DNA from: Mycobacterium sp.
Lineage (GTDB): Bacteria; Actinomycetota; Actinomycetes; Mycobacteriales; Mycobacteriaceae
Direction of reading: 5' to 3'
Assembly (NCBI GenBank): GCA_023264735.1
Contig: JAHFVD010000019.1
Coordinates: 23,283-87,282 of the forward strand
Length of the DNA stretch: 64,000 nucleotides
The notes under the pieces are model-generated. The model ran no database searches, was not told the origin of the DNA, and saw nothing but the letters and a program-made list of their open reading frames with translations. This document shows positions 1-9,286 of this stretch, in pieces. Numbering within the stretch: position 1 is the first letter of the stretch; every line of letters begins with the position of its first letter. The position numbers were made by a program, and so were the translations under genes.

Positions 1-2
1 CG

Positions 3-161
3 GCCGAGCTTCTGGCCGGCGACTGGCAGCAATTGCACAGACAGCTCGACTGTCTCATCGCTGCGGGGCTCAGCAAGTTCGTCATCCGCCCACTCGGTGA
101 GACGCCCGCCGACGAGTTCATCGACCGTTTCATCGACGAGTTGTTGCCCCGGCAGAACTGA
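3..161 (+). CDS. C-terminal fragment of an LLM-class (F420-dependent type) oxidoreductase, truncated by the window edge
   Basis: Open frame from base 3: AELLAGDWQQLHRQLDCLIAAGLSKFVIRPLGETPADEFIDRFIDELLPRQN*; the FVIRP...ELLP tail resembles LLM oxidoreductases. Confidence 0.55.
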   Translation, partial: AELLAGDWQQLHRQLDCLIAAGLSKFVIRPLGETPADEFIDRFIDELLPRQN

Positions 162-222
162 TCCGGCAAAGTGCAGTTGGCGGGCACTGTGCCCGAACCC
201 GCGGCGGCTGAGGAGTTTTGCC

Positions 223-1233
223 ATGTCTAATCATTTCACCGGTCTGAGCCTTGGCCCACCACTGGGTGACCAGCGCCTGGATCTCTGCGACCTGTATGCA
301 TTTCAGGCTCCCGCCGACCCCACGCGAACGGTGCTGATCCTCAACGCCAATCCGAACGCCGACGCGCTACACCCCGACGCCATCTACCGGCTGGCGGTCG
401 ACAACGACGGCGATCTGCTCAACGACATCGCCTTCAGCTTCATCTTCTCAGTACCTCAGGACGGGCGCCAGACCGTCGACGTCTTCAAGTCCGTCGGCGA
501 CGAAGCGGAATCACCACTTCCGTTGGGCGAGAAGATCTTCGACGCCGTCGAGGTATCGTTTGGTCCGACCGCCAGTGTCCACCGGTCCGGGGACTACACG
601 TTCGCCGCAGGCGCGCGCAGTGACGCGTTCTTCTTCGACTTCGACGGCATCAAGAATCTGTTCGACATCACCGGCGGCCGCAACTTCACCGCGCCCCATC
701 TCGGGAGCACATCGCCGTGGACCGGGGTCGACTCCAATCTGACCGCCAACGTGTTCTCGATCGCGATCGAACTCCCGACCGCCGAACTGGGCGCCAACCC
801 CGACATCCGAATCTGGGGCCGGTGCAGCCTCAAGGAGGACGGCGAACTGAACCACGTCGACCGTGCCGGACATCCGTCGGTGAGCAGCTTCTTCAACACC
901 GACGACACCAAACTCGAATACAACGCCAGCGTGCCGGTCAACGACCGGGAGCGCTGGACGGGGCAGTTCGTGCACCTGATGGGCCACACCGGCGGTTACA
1001 CCGACGAGGAAGCCATCGCGGAGATCGACCGCGAGGGCACCCTGCCCGACATGCTGCACTTCGACCCGGCCAAGCCGGCGAAGTACCCCAACGGCCGGGT
1101 GTTCACCGACGATGTCATCGACTATCGGCTGGCGTTCCTGACCAAGGGTGACTGCCCGCCCAGTGGGCTCGCGCCGCACACCGACACCCTCGACGTCTTC
1201 CCGTATCTGGGCAACCCGCACCCGGCGAATTAG
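223..1233 (+). CDS. DUF4331 family protein
   Basis: Internal ATG of ORF 97..1233; MSNHFTGLSLGPPLGDQRLDLCDLYAFQAP...TVLILNANPNAD is DUF4331-like. Confidence 0.85.
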   Translation: MSNHFTGLSLGPPLGDQRLDLCDLYAFQAPADPTRTVLILNANPNADALHPDAIYRLAVDNDGDLLNDIAFSFIFSVPQDGRQTVDVFKSVGDEAESPLPLGEKIFDAVEVSFGPTASVHRSGDYTFAAGARSDAFFFDFDGIKNLFDITGGRNFTAPHLGSTSPWTGVDSNLTANVFSIAIELPTAELGANPDIRIWGRCSLKEDGELNHVDRAGHPSVSSFFNTDDTKLEYNASVPVNDRERWTGQFVHLMGHTGGYTDEEAIAEIDREGTLPDMLHFDPAKPAKYPNGRVFTDDVIDYRLAFLTKGDCPPSGLAPHTDTLDVFPYLGNPHPAN

Positions 1234-1799
1234 CCTGCGGGACAGTACGACCGGGTGGCGACGTCCAACGCTGTCCGGTAGAGATCGTCGAACTGCCGTT
1301 CGCCGGCGACGACGCCCTTGGCCGCGGCCAGCGCCGGACCACAGCCAGGGGAGTTCAGCAGCGGCCACTGCACCGAGAACTGCTCGACGATCTGGCGGTT
1401 GAGACCGTCGATGACCGACCGGGACGCCGACAGGTCCGGCGCCGCCGTCGGCGCGCCGGCCGGGTCGAACTTCCAGCCGGCGAACCGGGCGTACTCGATC
1501 GCCTCGGTCGCGTTGATCTGGTTGGTGAACGCACTGGTAGCGTAATCGGTTGCCACACCGCGAGATTCGGCATCCTTGGACACCGCATCCAACACCACCT
1601 TGACCCGGGCGGGATCGGTGATCGGGCCACCGGTCAGCCACTTGTTGGCGGCCACCGCATCGGCGGTCTGCAACCGCTGCGCCGCGGCGTCGACCAGGTT
1701 GTACAGCGGTTCGGGTGAATCAGCCCGCGCCGGTGCGGCCGTCGCGACCGCCAGCATCGTGATCATCGTCGCGACGCCGCGCGCCGGGGCAGTGCTCAT
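1230..1799 (-). CDS. Secreted chorismate mutase (AroQ-gamma type, Rv1885c-like)
   Basis: Signal peptide ending AAPARA, then helical core LYNLVDAAAQRLQTADAVAANKW...LNRQIVEQFSVQWPLLNSP, as in exported mycobacterial chorismate mutases. Confidence 0.85.
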   Translation of the reverse strand: MSTAPARGVATMITMLAVATAAPARADSPEPLYNLVDAAAQRLQTADAVAANKWLTGGPITDPARVKVVLDAVSKDAESRGVATDYATSAFTNQINATEAIEYARFAGWKFDPAGAPTAAPDLSASRSVIDGLNRQIVEQFSVQWPLLNSPGCGPALAAAKGVVAGERQFDDLYRTALDVATRSYCPAG

Positions 1800-1854
1800 G
1801 TATTTTCCATCCTTGCTATTGCCGCCGATACCAGCCTTGACGTTAACTGTCCCG

Positions 1855-2625
1855 GTGGCGGACTGGAGCGGCCGGGACTACAGCCGGGTCAGCAGCCTGC
1901 AGCGCACCGTTGCCGCCGAGACCCTGGCCGAACTCGTCGTCGACGGCAGCGAGTGGGTGCTCGACGTCGGCTGCGGCGACGGCTTCCTCACTCGCGAAAT
2001 CGCCGATCGCCTTCCTCGCGGGTGCATCATCGGCGTCGACGCCTCGCCCAGAATGGTGGCCACCGCCCGGCAGGCCGGCCCGCCGGGACCGGCCGGCCCG
2101 GTGTTCGTCTGCGGTGACGCGCGCCGGCTGCCCTTCGGCAGCAGCTTCGACATGGTGGTTTCGTTCAACGCGCTGCACTGGGTACCGCAGCTCGCCGAGG
2201 CGCTGACCGGTATCGCCGAGGCGCTACGCCCGGGTGGCCGGGCCCTGATTCAGATGGTCTGCGACAGTGCGCGCCCCAGCATCGAGTCCACCGCGATGTA
2301 GGTGGCCCGCAGCCACCGCTGGGCGTCGTACTTCACCGGGTTCGAGGCGCCGTTCGCCCACCCCGATCCTGCGGCATTCGGCGAGCTGGCGCAGCGCTGC
2401 GGCCTTCACGTCGACTCGCTGACAGTGCGCGATCGCGAATGGGATTTCGAGTCCACCGCGAAGTTCACGGCGTGGTGCACGGTGGGCTGCACGGCCTGGA
2501 CCGACCACATCCCCGAGGCCGACCGCGCCGGGTTCATCGACGACATGGTGGCCGCCTACGAACCGGTGGCGGGCCGTCCCGGCCTGTTCCGGTTCATGCA
2601 GCTGCGCGCCGAGCTGCACACCTGA
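1855..2625 (+). pseudogene. Class I SAM-dependent methyltransferase interrupted by an in-frame TAG at 2299-2301
   Basis: VLDVGCGDGFLTREIADRLP...FNALHWVPQ (1855-2298) and MARSHRWASYFTGFEAPFAHP...LFRFMQLRAELHT (2302-2625) are one continuous frame separated by a single TAG. Confidence 0.75.
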
Positions 2626-2627
2626 AA

Positions 2628-3704
2628 TCAGCCGACCGGCCCCGCACCGAGCACCAGCGGCGCGCTGCGCGGATTGCCCTCACGGTCGATCCAGTTCAGC
2701 GTGATGGTGTCGCCGGGGTGGTGGGAGTCCATGACGTTGGACAGATCGGCGGCGGTATTGATCGTGACCGCGTCCACCCCCGTGATGACGTCACCAGGCG
2801 CGATACCCACCCCGCGGGCGGGAGTATCCGGAAGCACTTGGCGCACAACGGCTCCGGCGGGGCCACCATTCTGTGCGTCGGCGATGCCGACACCGATGAA
2901 CGCGGTATCGCCCATGTGCACACCCGCGCCGCCACCGGACCGGATCGCGTTGGCGATGCCCAGGGCACGGTCGATCGGGATGGCGAAACCCTCGCCGCCG
3001 TGGACGTTCCCCATCCGGTAGGTCAGCGTGGCGGCGACGTTGACGCCGACCACCTGGCCGGCGGCGTTGACCAACGGACCGCCCGAGTCACCGGGCCGGA
3101 CGTCGGCGGCCACCCGGATCAGATCGGAGAGTTCTCGAGTCCCGCCACCGGACTCATCGGAGGCGCGCACCGAGGCACCGAGTTGGGTGATGTTGCCCGG
3201 CGAAAAACTCGGCGCTCCGCCGGCCCCGCCGGCATTTCCGATCGCCGCGATCGGATCACCCACGGCGATGCCCGACGAGGTGCCCAGTGACGCGACCGGG
3301 AGATCACCGGCCCCGCGCAACCGGACCAGGGCGATGTCGTTGGTCCGGTCGTAGCCGATGACGTCGACGGGGTACGTGCGCCCGTTGGCCAAGCTCGTGG
3401 CGGTGATTCCGGTGGCGCCCTCGATGACGTGGTTGTTGGTCAGCACCTCGCCGCCTGCGTCGAGCACGATGCCTGTGCCCGCGCCGACCGCACCCTGATA
3501 GTTGAGAGTCGTGTTGATATCGACGAGTCCCGGGGTGACCAGTCCGAGCACTGCCGATTGGTCCAGCGGCGGCGCCAGGGGAGCAGGGCCAATGGGCGCC
3601 GGTGCGGCGTGCGCGGGCCACGTGACCAGAGCCGGCACCAGCAGAAGGGCCGCCAGCATGGTGATGAGCCGGCGGCCGCGGCGAAGCGGAACCTTTGCGT
3701 TCAT
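2628..3704 (-). CDS. pepA: Secreted trypsin-like serine protease with PDZ domain (PepA/Mtb32A-like)
   Basis: Signal peptide; VLTNNHVIEGAT (His), YDRTNDIALVRL (Asp), RPGDSGGPLVN (Ser), C-terminal PDZ; close to mycobacterial PepA. Confidence 0.88.
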   Translation of the reverse strand: MNAKVPLRRGRRLITMLAALLLVPALVTWPAHAAPAPIGPAPLAPPLDQSAVLGLVTPGLVDINTTLNYQGAVGAGTGIVLDAGGEVLTNNHVIEGATGITATSLANGRTYPVDVIGYDRTNDIALVRLRGAGDLPVASLGTSSGIAVGDPIAAIGNAGGAGGAPSFSPGNITQLGASVRASDESGGGTRELSDLIRVAADVRPGDSGGPLVNAAGQVVGVNVAATLTYRMGNVHGGEGFAIPIDRALGIANAIRSGGGAGVHMGDTAFIGVGIADAQNGGPAGAVVRQVLPDTPARGVGIAPGDVITGVDAVTINTAADLSNVMDSHHPGDTITLNWIDREGNPRSAPLVLGAGPVG

Positions 3705-3894
3705 AGCTCAACTTTGCCTGAAAAGAAGCTCGAGTGGCACTCGGACACTCTTTTCGCCGCCCGCGGGGTTGCCAGGCGGAATATCACGGTTTGGTGGAGC
3801 ACACATTTGGGCAGTCCGTTGCACAGCATCAATTGCCGCCAATGAACCACCAATCCTCGACATCGCCCCAACCGGACGAGAAGGGAATCCGTTC

Positions 3895-4005
3895 GTGAGG
3901 ACCCAAGAACGCTCCGAAAGGCCCTCCGACCAGGCCCACGAGCATCAAAGCCAGGCCGACAAACCGGTGCCGGACGAGCATGTCGGGCCAAGGCGAGAGA
4001 GATGA
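3895..4005 (+). CDS. Predicted hydrophilic microprotein (36 aa)
   Basis: GTG start after AGAAGGGA; MRTQERSERPSDQAHEHQSQADKPVPDEHVGPRRER; stop overlaps the next ATG (ATGATGA). Confidence 0.4.
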   Translation: MRTQERSERPSDQAHEHQSQADKPVPDEHVGPRRER

Positions 4006-4145
4006 TGAAGGCCTACGACGAGCGACCCACCGCGGTTTTGCCGGGCTCCGACAACACCGTCACCGGCACCGCCGTCAACGACTGGCTCGACGAGGAAGGA
4101 CAGCCCATTTACGGCAAGCACGACAATGCCGGGAATTCCGCATAA
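4002..4145 (+). CDS. Predicted acidic microprotein (47 aa)
   Basis: ATG overlapping the previous stop; MMKAYDERPTAVLPGSDNTVTGTAVNDWLDEEGQPIYGKHDNAGNSA. Confidence 0.5.
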   Translation: MMKAYDERPTAVLPGSDNTVTGTAVNDWLDEEGQPIYGKHDNAGNSA

Positions 4146-4289
4146 CAGCTGACACTTAGCTGCTTCACAGTTTGCTCGAGTGGGGACTTCGCGGTTCGGT
4201 CACGTAGGCTACCGGGGTTAGGTCACCCGGGGAGTGTGGCCGGTCTTGCGGGGGTGGGCCGGAGTGCGACGCAAGAACAGGACACCATT

Positions 4290-5183
4290 GTGTTAGATAC
4301 ACCGGCAGACGCCGAACAAGCCGAATGTATGGAGCCGCGTTTCGACGACGTGCAGCACCATTACGACCTGTCCGACGACTTCTATCGGCTCTTCCTGGAC
4401 AAGACGCAGACCTACAGCTGCGCGTACTTCGAGACCGAGGATCTGACGCTCGAGCAGGCGCAGATCGCCAAGATCGAGCTGTCGCTGGGGAAGCTGGGCC
4501 TTGAGCCGGGCATGACGTTGCTGGATGTCGGTTGCGGCTGGGGAGCCACGCTGATGCGTGCTCTGGAGCGCTACGACGTCAACGTCATCGGGCTGACCCT
4601 GAGCAAGAACCAGGCGCTGCACGTCCAGCAGCTGTTCGACGACTCCGAGAGCACTCGGTCGCGGCGAGTCTTGCTCGAGGGCTGGGAGCAGTTCGACGAG
4701 CCAGTCGACCGAATCGTCTCGATCGGTGCGTTCGAACACTTCGGATCGGATCGCTACGAAGCCTTCTTCAAGATGGCTTACGACGCGCTACCCGCCGATG
4801 GGCTGATGTTGCTGCACACCATCGTTCTGCCGAGTGACGAGGAATTCGCCGAGCGCGGAATGCCAATTACGATGCGGCACTTGAAGTTTTTCAAATTCAT
4901 CATGGACGAGATCTTCCCCGGCGGCCGGTTGCCCAAGGTGACGGACGTCCAAGAGCACGCCATCCGCGCCGGCTTCAATGTCAATCGGGTCCACCCGCTG
5001 CGGCTGCATTACGCCCGCACCCTGGACCAGTGGGCAGCGGCGCTGGAGGCCAACGAAGAAGAGGCCGTGGTCCTGCAGTCGCGCGAGGTGTACGACCGGT
5101 ACATGAGGTACTTGACCGGCTGCGCTGAGCTGTTCCGCGACGGCTATACCGACATCTGCCAGTTCACCCTGGCCAAGGGCTGA
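4290..5183 (+). CDS. Cyclopropane-fatty-acyl-phospholipid / mycolic acid methyltransferase (CmaA/MmaA/PcaA family)
   Basis: VQHHYDLSDDFYRLFLDKTQTYSCAYFE, LLDVGCGWGATL, ERMxIT-like and GCAELFRDGYTDICQFTL motifs; GTG 4290 preferred over the longer ORF start at 4236. Confidence 0.92.
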   Translation: MLDTPADAEQAECMEPRFDDVQHHYDLSDDFYRLFLDKTQTYSCAYFETEDLTLEQAQIAKIELSLGKLGLEPGMTLLDVGCGWGATLMRALERYDVNVIGLTLSKNQALHVQQLFDDSESTRSRRVLLEGWEQFDEPVDRIVSIGAFEHFGSDRYEAFFKMAYDALPADGLMLLHTIVLPSDEEFAERGMPITMRHLKFFKFIMDEIFPGGRLPKVTDVQEHAIRAGFNVNRVHPLRLHYARTLDQWAAALEANEEEAVVLQSREVYDRYMRYLTGCAELFRDGYTDICQFTLAKG

Positions 5184-5396
5184 CAGGCTCGCTGCCAGCC
5201 CTTCGCCTCACCACCCGCGGGTGAACGGGCACACCTCGGCGCATCCCCCGGTGTGCGCCACAATCACGATGTCGTCATCGACGTTATGGGCTGTGCCGTG
5301 GTGGCGTCCCGAGTCGAAGGCCCACATCTCGTAGGGCCATTGGTCCTCGCCTGGGTGTTAGCATGCGCGCGTCGTTGGTGTCGGTGAGGAGATGCA

Positions 5397-5912
5397 ATGG
5401 TCCGCGCAGTGGCAATCGGTGGCGCGGCATTGGTCATGATGGCGTCCGGCTTGAGCGATCCCGGCGTGGCCACCGCCGCCGAGGACACCGTCTACATGTT
5501 CGGTAGCTGTTATGACCCGAGCCAGCCGCTGTTGGAGAAACCGCTGCAAGTGGTCTACGGATGCGACTCCACCAGCATCATGGAGAACATGACGTGGAGT
5601 TCATGGGGAGCCGACGGCGCCAGGGGCGCCGGCATCGACAATGCCGTTCAGTGCCAACCCAACTGCGCGCAGGGACCACATCTGTACAACCCGATCGTGG
5701 TGCACGCGTGGAATCCGGTCCCCGGCCGGGCCGGCTGCCCCGACAACGCGGCGTTCTTCACCGATTTCACCGTCGCCTACCCGGCCGGCGTCCCGCCGTG
5801 GGTGGTCCCCGGCACCAACTGGGGTCCGGGAGTGGAATACACCTACGTCGACGGCATGGCGGGCGTCCACTTCTTCGACCAACGGCCCTACAGCTGCACC
5901 CCGCTGTCCTGA
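5397..5912 (+). CDS. Secreted protein of unknown function
   Basis: GAGGAG RBS, signal peptide ending ATAA, Cys-containing mature region. Confidence 0.8.
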   Translation: MVRAVAIGGAALVMMASGLSDPGVATAAEDTVYMFGSCYDPSQPLLEKPLQVVYGCDSTSIMENMTWSSWGADGARGAGIDNAVQCQPNCAQGPHLYNPIVVHAWNPVPGRAGCPDNAAFFTDFTVAYPAGVPPWVVPGTNWGPGVEYTYVDGMAGVHFFDQRPYSCTPLS

Positions 5913-5916
5913 TGTG

Positions 5917-6489
5917 ATGCCCGCGGCGACCGGCCTTCGCTCCAAACCCGCAGTGCTGCTCATCGCTGCGGCACTGCTCGTCAGCCTGGTCTTCGGGCTG
6001 AGTTTCGTTGCGATGCACCGGTTTCGGGATCTGCGTGGCGAGGCTGTCGATCCGGTCGCACACCCACTGACCGACGAGCAGGCCAAACGCCAGGTCCTCG
6101 AGCCGGCTGGGGAGATCACCGCCACCGGCAAGCTGAAGGGCATCAGCGCAAGCTATCTGCTGATGTCGTGCACGAACGCCGACGACCCGCCGTACCAGGG
6201 CGCGGTCTACCTCAACTTCGACGTGCCGGGCGTCATGGCCACCCCGCAGTACTTCGAGTCGATCGCGACGGCGATGACCGCCAAGGGCTGGGCCGAGGCG
6301 ACGCCGCCGGGCGGCCACCCCGGCGGCCGGACCTTGACCCGCAACGGGGTCACGGCCATCTTCTTCTTCCGCAATTCCGACAAGGCCGACCGGGCCACGA
6401 TGCAGATCTACGGCGAATGCCGGAACACCACCGACCATCGCAGCGACCCGACTGGTTGGGTCGACGTCACCGCCGCATTGCCCCGCTGA
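5917..6489 (+). CDS. Single-pass membrane/secreted hypothetical protein
   Basis: MPAATGLRSKPAVLLIAAALLVSLVFGLSFVAMHRFRD N-terminal TM, then a soluble domain; GTG 5914 is an alternative start. Confidence 0.75.
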   Translation: MPAATGLRSKPAVLLIAAALLVSLVFGLSFVAMHRFRDLRGEAVDPVAHPLTDEQAKRQVLEPAGEITATGKLKGISASYLLMSCTNADDPPYQGAVYLNFDVPGVMATPQYFESIATAMTAKGWAEATPPGGHPGGRTLTRNGVTAIFFFRNSDKADRATMQIYGECRNTTDHRSDPTGWVDVTAALPR

Positions 6490-6510
6490 CCACTACCGGG
6501 TCCCTGCCAG

Positions 6511-6530
6511 ATGGGGACTTTCGTCCCTGT
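6511..6530 (+). promoter_or_regulatory. DosR (DevR) box-like palindrome upstream of fdxA
   Basis: ATGGGGACTTTCGTCCCTGT against consensus TTSGGGACTWWAGTCCCSAA; core GGGACT-N3-GTCCC conserved, 55 bp upstream of the start codon. Confidence 0.75.
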
Positions 6531-6585
6531 GGCACGGGCCTTCTACCTCGTGTGTGGTACGTCGAGTTACAGATAGGCTGCGGCC

Positions 6586-6930
6586 ATGACCTACGTGATC
6601 AGCAGTGCGTGTGTCGATATCAAGCACAAGGCCTGCATGAAGGAATGCCCGGTCGACTGCATTTACGAGGGTGACCGCACCATGTACATCAATCCCACCG
6701 AATGCGTGGAATGCGGTGCCTGCAAGATCCTTTGCGAGGTGGACGCCATCTATTTCGAGGGCGACCTGCCTGAGGAGGAGAAGAAGTTCCTCGCCGACAA
6801 CGCCGCGTTCTTCAGCGAGATCCTGCCTGGCCGCGACGCCCCGATCGGGGACCCGGGCGGGGCCTATGAGCTCGGCCCGGTCGGTGTCGACACCCCGATG
6901 GTTGCCGCGCTGCCGCACCAGCCGCACTGA
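6586..6930 (+). CDS. fdxA: Ferredoxin FdxA
   Basis: MTYVISSACVDIKHKACMKECPVDCIYEGDRTMYINPTECVECGACKILCEVDAIY; 7Fe-type ferredoxin. Confidence 0.95.
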   Translation: MTYVISSACVDIKHKACMKECPVDCIYEGDRTMYINPTECVECGACKILCEVDAIYFEGDLPEEEKKFLADNAAFFSEILPGRDAPIGDPGGAYELGPVGVDTPMVAALPHQPH

Positions 6931-7177
6931 TCCACACCTCCTCTTCTTCGGTAACCCCAGGTTCCGGCCGTTATCGGATCGTCTCCGAAGCGGGACCACT
7001 CGGTGCTCATTCGCCGGTATACGCGACTGCGGGTAGGCTCCACGGAGATCGAAGACGACCACGCTGTCCCGGTTCGCTTCCGGCGCTTCCAGCGCGACGT
7101 ATCGCAGCAGGTGAATGTGTCTCTGCGCGCGCGTTGTGTGCGGCCGGCGAAGTCAGGACCGGAGAGGAGTGCTTCAG

Positions 7178-8353
7178 TTGGACACGGTCCTGGGACTGTC
7201 GATGACCCCGACCACTGTCGGACTCGTCCTTGTCCAAGGTGACGGAGTCGACGGCGCCACGAAGGGGCACGACACGTTCGAGGTGCGCCGCGGTGGGTTC
7301 AGCCCGGTCACGACGTCGGAGTTCGTCGCAGAGGCGCTGTCGCGCACCCAAGCCATCGCCGGCGGTCAGCAGTTGCAGTCCATCGGAGTGACCTGGAGTG
7401 ATGACGCCTCGGTCGAGGCTTCGCTGCTGCTCGACTCGTTGGCCGACTCCGGATTCAACAACGTGATCCCGATCCGGCTGCCGGAGGCCACCGAAGCCTT
7501 CGCTCGCGGTATCGGGCAGGTGATCGGCTCGGACGTGACCGCGGTGTGTGTCGTCGAGCCCGACGCCGTCGTCGCCCTGGTCGTCGACGCCGACGAGGGC
7601 GCCGTGCAGACTGCGATCAGCTATGACCTCGAAACCGACCAGGACCTGATCACCTGGCTGTCGGACATCCTGAGCGCCAGCGAATGGCACCCCGACGGGC
7701 TGGTGCTGCTGGGCTCCGGAGAAGGTTTCGAGTCGATCGCCCGTCGGCTCGAAGAGATCGTGGGCATCCCGGTGTTCGCACCGGCCGAGGCGGAGCTGGC
7801 CTTGGCCCGCGGGGCGGCCCTGGCCTCTGTGAACGGCATCGGAGTCCTCGACGATCCGCTGTTCAGCCTGCCGGCCCCGCCCGCCGATCGCCGTAACGAC
7901 TCGAAGGCGATGCGCGGGGCGACAGCGCTGCTCGCCGGAGGTGTGGTGGCGTTCGTGGTGTCGGCATCGGTGGCAGTGGGTCTGGAACTGGTGCCCGACC
8001 ACGGAACACGCGCCGAGCACCGCGACGTGGTGAACACCGCCGAGACACCCGCACTGCTGCCCGAAAGCGCTCCTGAGGCGCCTGCCCCCGCCGCTCCGGC
8101 TGGTGCCGCACCCGAAGAAGCGCAGTCCCGGCCGGCCGGGCCGCCGGCCACCGAGCCCACCTTCGACGCGGCTCCGGTCGTCGCGATGACGATGAACGTG
8201 CCGCCGCCCGCGGCGCCGCCCGCCGATGTGCCGCCCGTCGAGGCCGCGGCACTGCCGCCGGTACCGGCTGTCATCGCGCCGCCCCCCGTCCAGCCCAAGC
8301 CGTCGTTGCGCAGTCGCCTGCGGGATCGCCTGTCGGGGCTGGGCGGCGGATAG
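7178..8353 (+). CDS. Mycobacterial-type hypothetical protein: ASKHA-like N-terminus, TM segment, Pro/Ala-rich C-terminus
   Basis: TTG start after GGAGAGGAG; LDTVLGLSMTPTTVGLVLVQGDGVDGATKGHDTFEV...; TM GATALLAGGVVAFVVSASVAVGLEL. Confidence 0.75.
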   Translation: MDTVLGLSMTPTTVGLVLVQGDGVDGATKGHDTFEVRRGGFSPVTTSEFVAEALSRTQAIAGGQQLQSIGVTWSDDASVEASLLLDSLADSGFNNVIPIRLPEATEAFARGIGQVIGSDVTAVCVVEPDAVVALVVDADEGAVQTAISYDLETDQDLITWLSDILSASEWHPDGLVLLGSGEGFESIARRLEEIVGIPVFAPAEAELALARGAALASVNGIGVLDDPLFSLPAPPADRRNDSKAMRGATALLAGGVVAFVVSASVAVGLELVPDHGTRAEHRDVVNTAETPALLPESAPEAPAPAAPAGAAPEEAQSRPAGPPATEPTFDAAPVVAMTMNVPPPAAPPADVPPVEAAALPPVPAVIAPPPVQPKPSLRSRLRDRLSGLGGG

Positions 8354-8501
8354 CTGCAGAGTTTCGCTGACACTCGGCCCTGACACCCACTCGTCCGCCT
8401 ACCCACCGCAGTTGCGGCATGTCCCCGCATGTTTGGCGGGCGCATCGGTGGCGACCATCTAGACTGGCCCTTTGCTGATCGCCCACGCGAGGACGGGATC
8501 C

Positions 8502-9257
8502 ATGGCCAGAGCAGTTCGACGAGCATTTGCCGCCGCAGGGATTGCGGTGCTGGCGATGGCGACTTCGGTGCAGACCAGCGTGGCCGCGGTCGCTCCCTCG
8601 ATCGGCGGGGCGTCCATCGCCTCCGTCCAGCCAACCAACGGCCAGGTCGTGGGCGTCGCCATGCCGATCACCGTCACGTTCACCAAGCCGGTGATCGACC
8701 GCTGGGGCGCCCAGCAATCGATCGGTGTCACGTCACCGGCCAACATGGCGGGGCGTTACGAGTGGCTCGACGATCAGACCGTCCAGTTCACGCCCGACCA
8801 GTACTGGCCTGCGCATTCCGAGATCACCATGATGGCCGGCGGCATTCCGCGGACCTTCGGCACCGGCGCCATCGTGCTGGGCGTCGCCGATATCTCGGCG
8901 CACACGTTCACCGTGAGCATCGACGGCCAGGTGGCACGTCAGATGCCGGCGTCGATGGGCAAGCCCAGGCATCCGACCCCGGTGGGCAGTTTCACCGCCC
9001 TGGAGAAGCAGTCCGTTGTCGTGATGGACTCCCGCACCATCGGCATCCCGCTGAGCGATCCGGAGGGCTACAAGCTCACGGTGAACGACGCCGTTCGGGT
9101 CACCTGGGGTGGGGTGTACGTGCACTCCGCGCCGTGGTCGGTCGGCTCACAGGGCTACGCCAACGTCAGCCACGGCTGCATCAATCTGAGCCCGGACAAC
9201 GCCTCGTGGTACTTCAACCAGGTCCACATCGGCGACCCGATCGTCATCAACGCCTAA
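8502..9257 (+). CDS. L,D-transpeptidase (YkuD domain)
   Basis: Catalytic motif HSAPWSVGSQGYANVSHGCINLSPDNASWYF; Ig-like N-terminal domain; signal sequence. Confidence 0.93.
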   Translation: MARAVRRAFAAAGIAVLAMATSVQTSVAAVAPSIGGASIASVQPTNGQVVGVAMPITVTFTKPVIDRWGAQQSIGVTSPANMAGRYEWLDDQTVQFTPDQYWPAHSEITMMAGGIPRTFGTGAIVLGVADISAHTFTVSIDGQVARQMPASMGKPRHPTPVGSFTALEKQSVVVMDSRTIGIPLSDPEGYKLTVNDAVRVTWGGVYVHSAPWSVGSQGYANVSHGCINLSPDNASWYFNQVHIGDPIVINA

Positions 9258-9286
9258 CCGCCCCAAAGGCTTTCACACTCGTCCCG

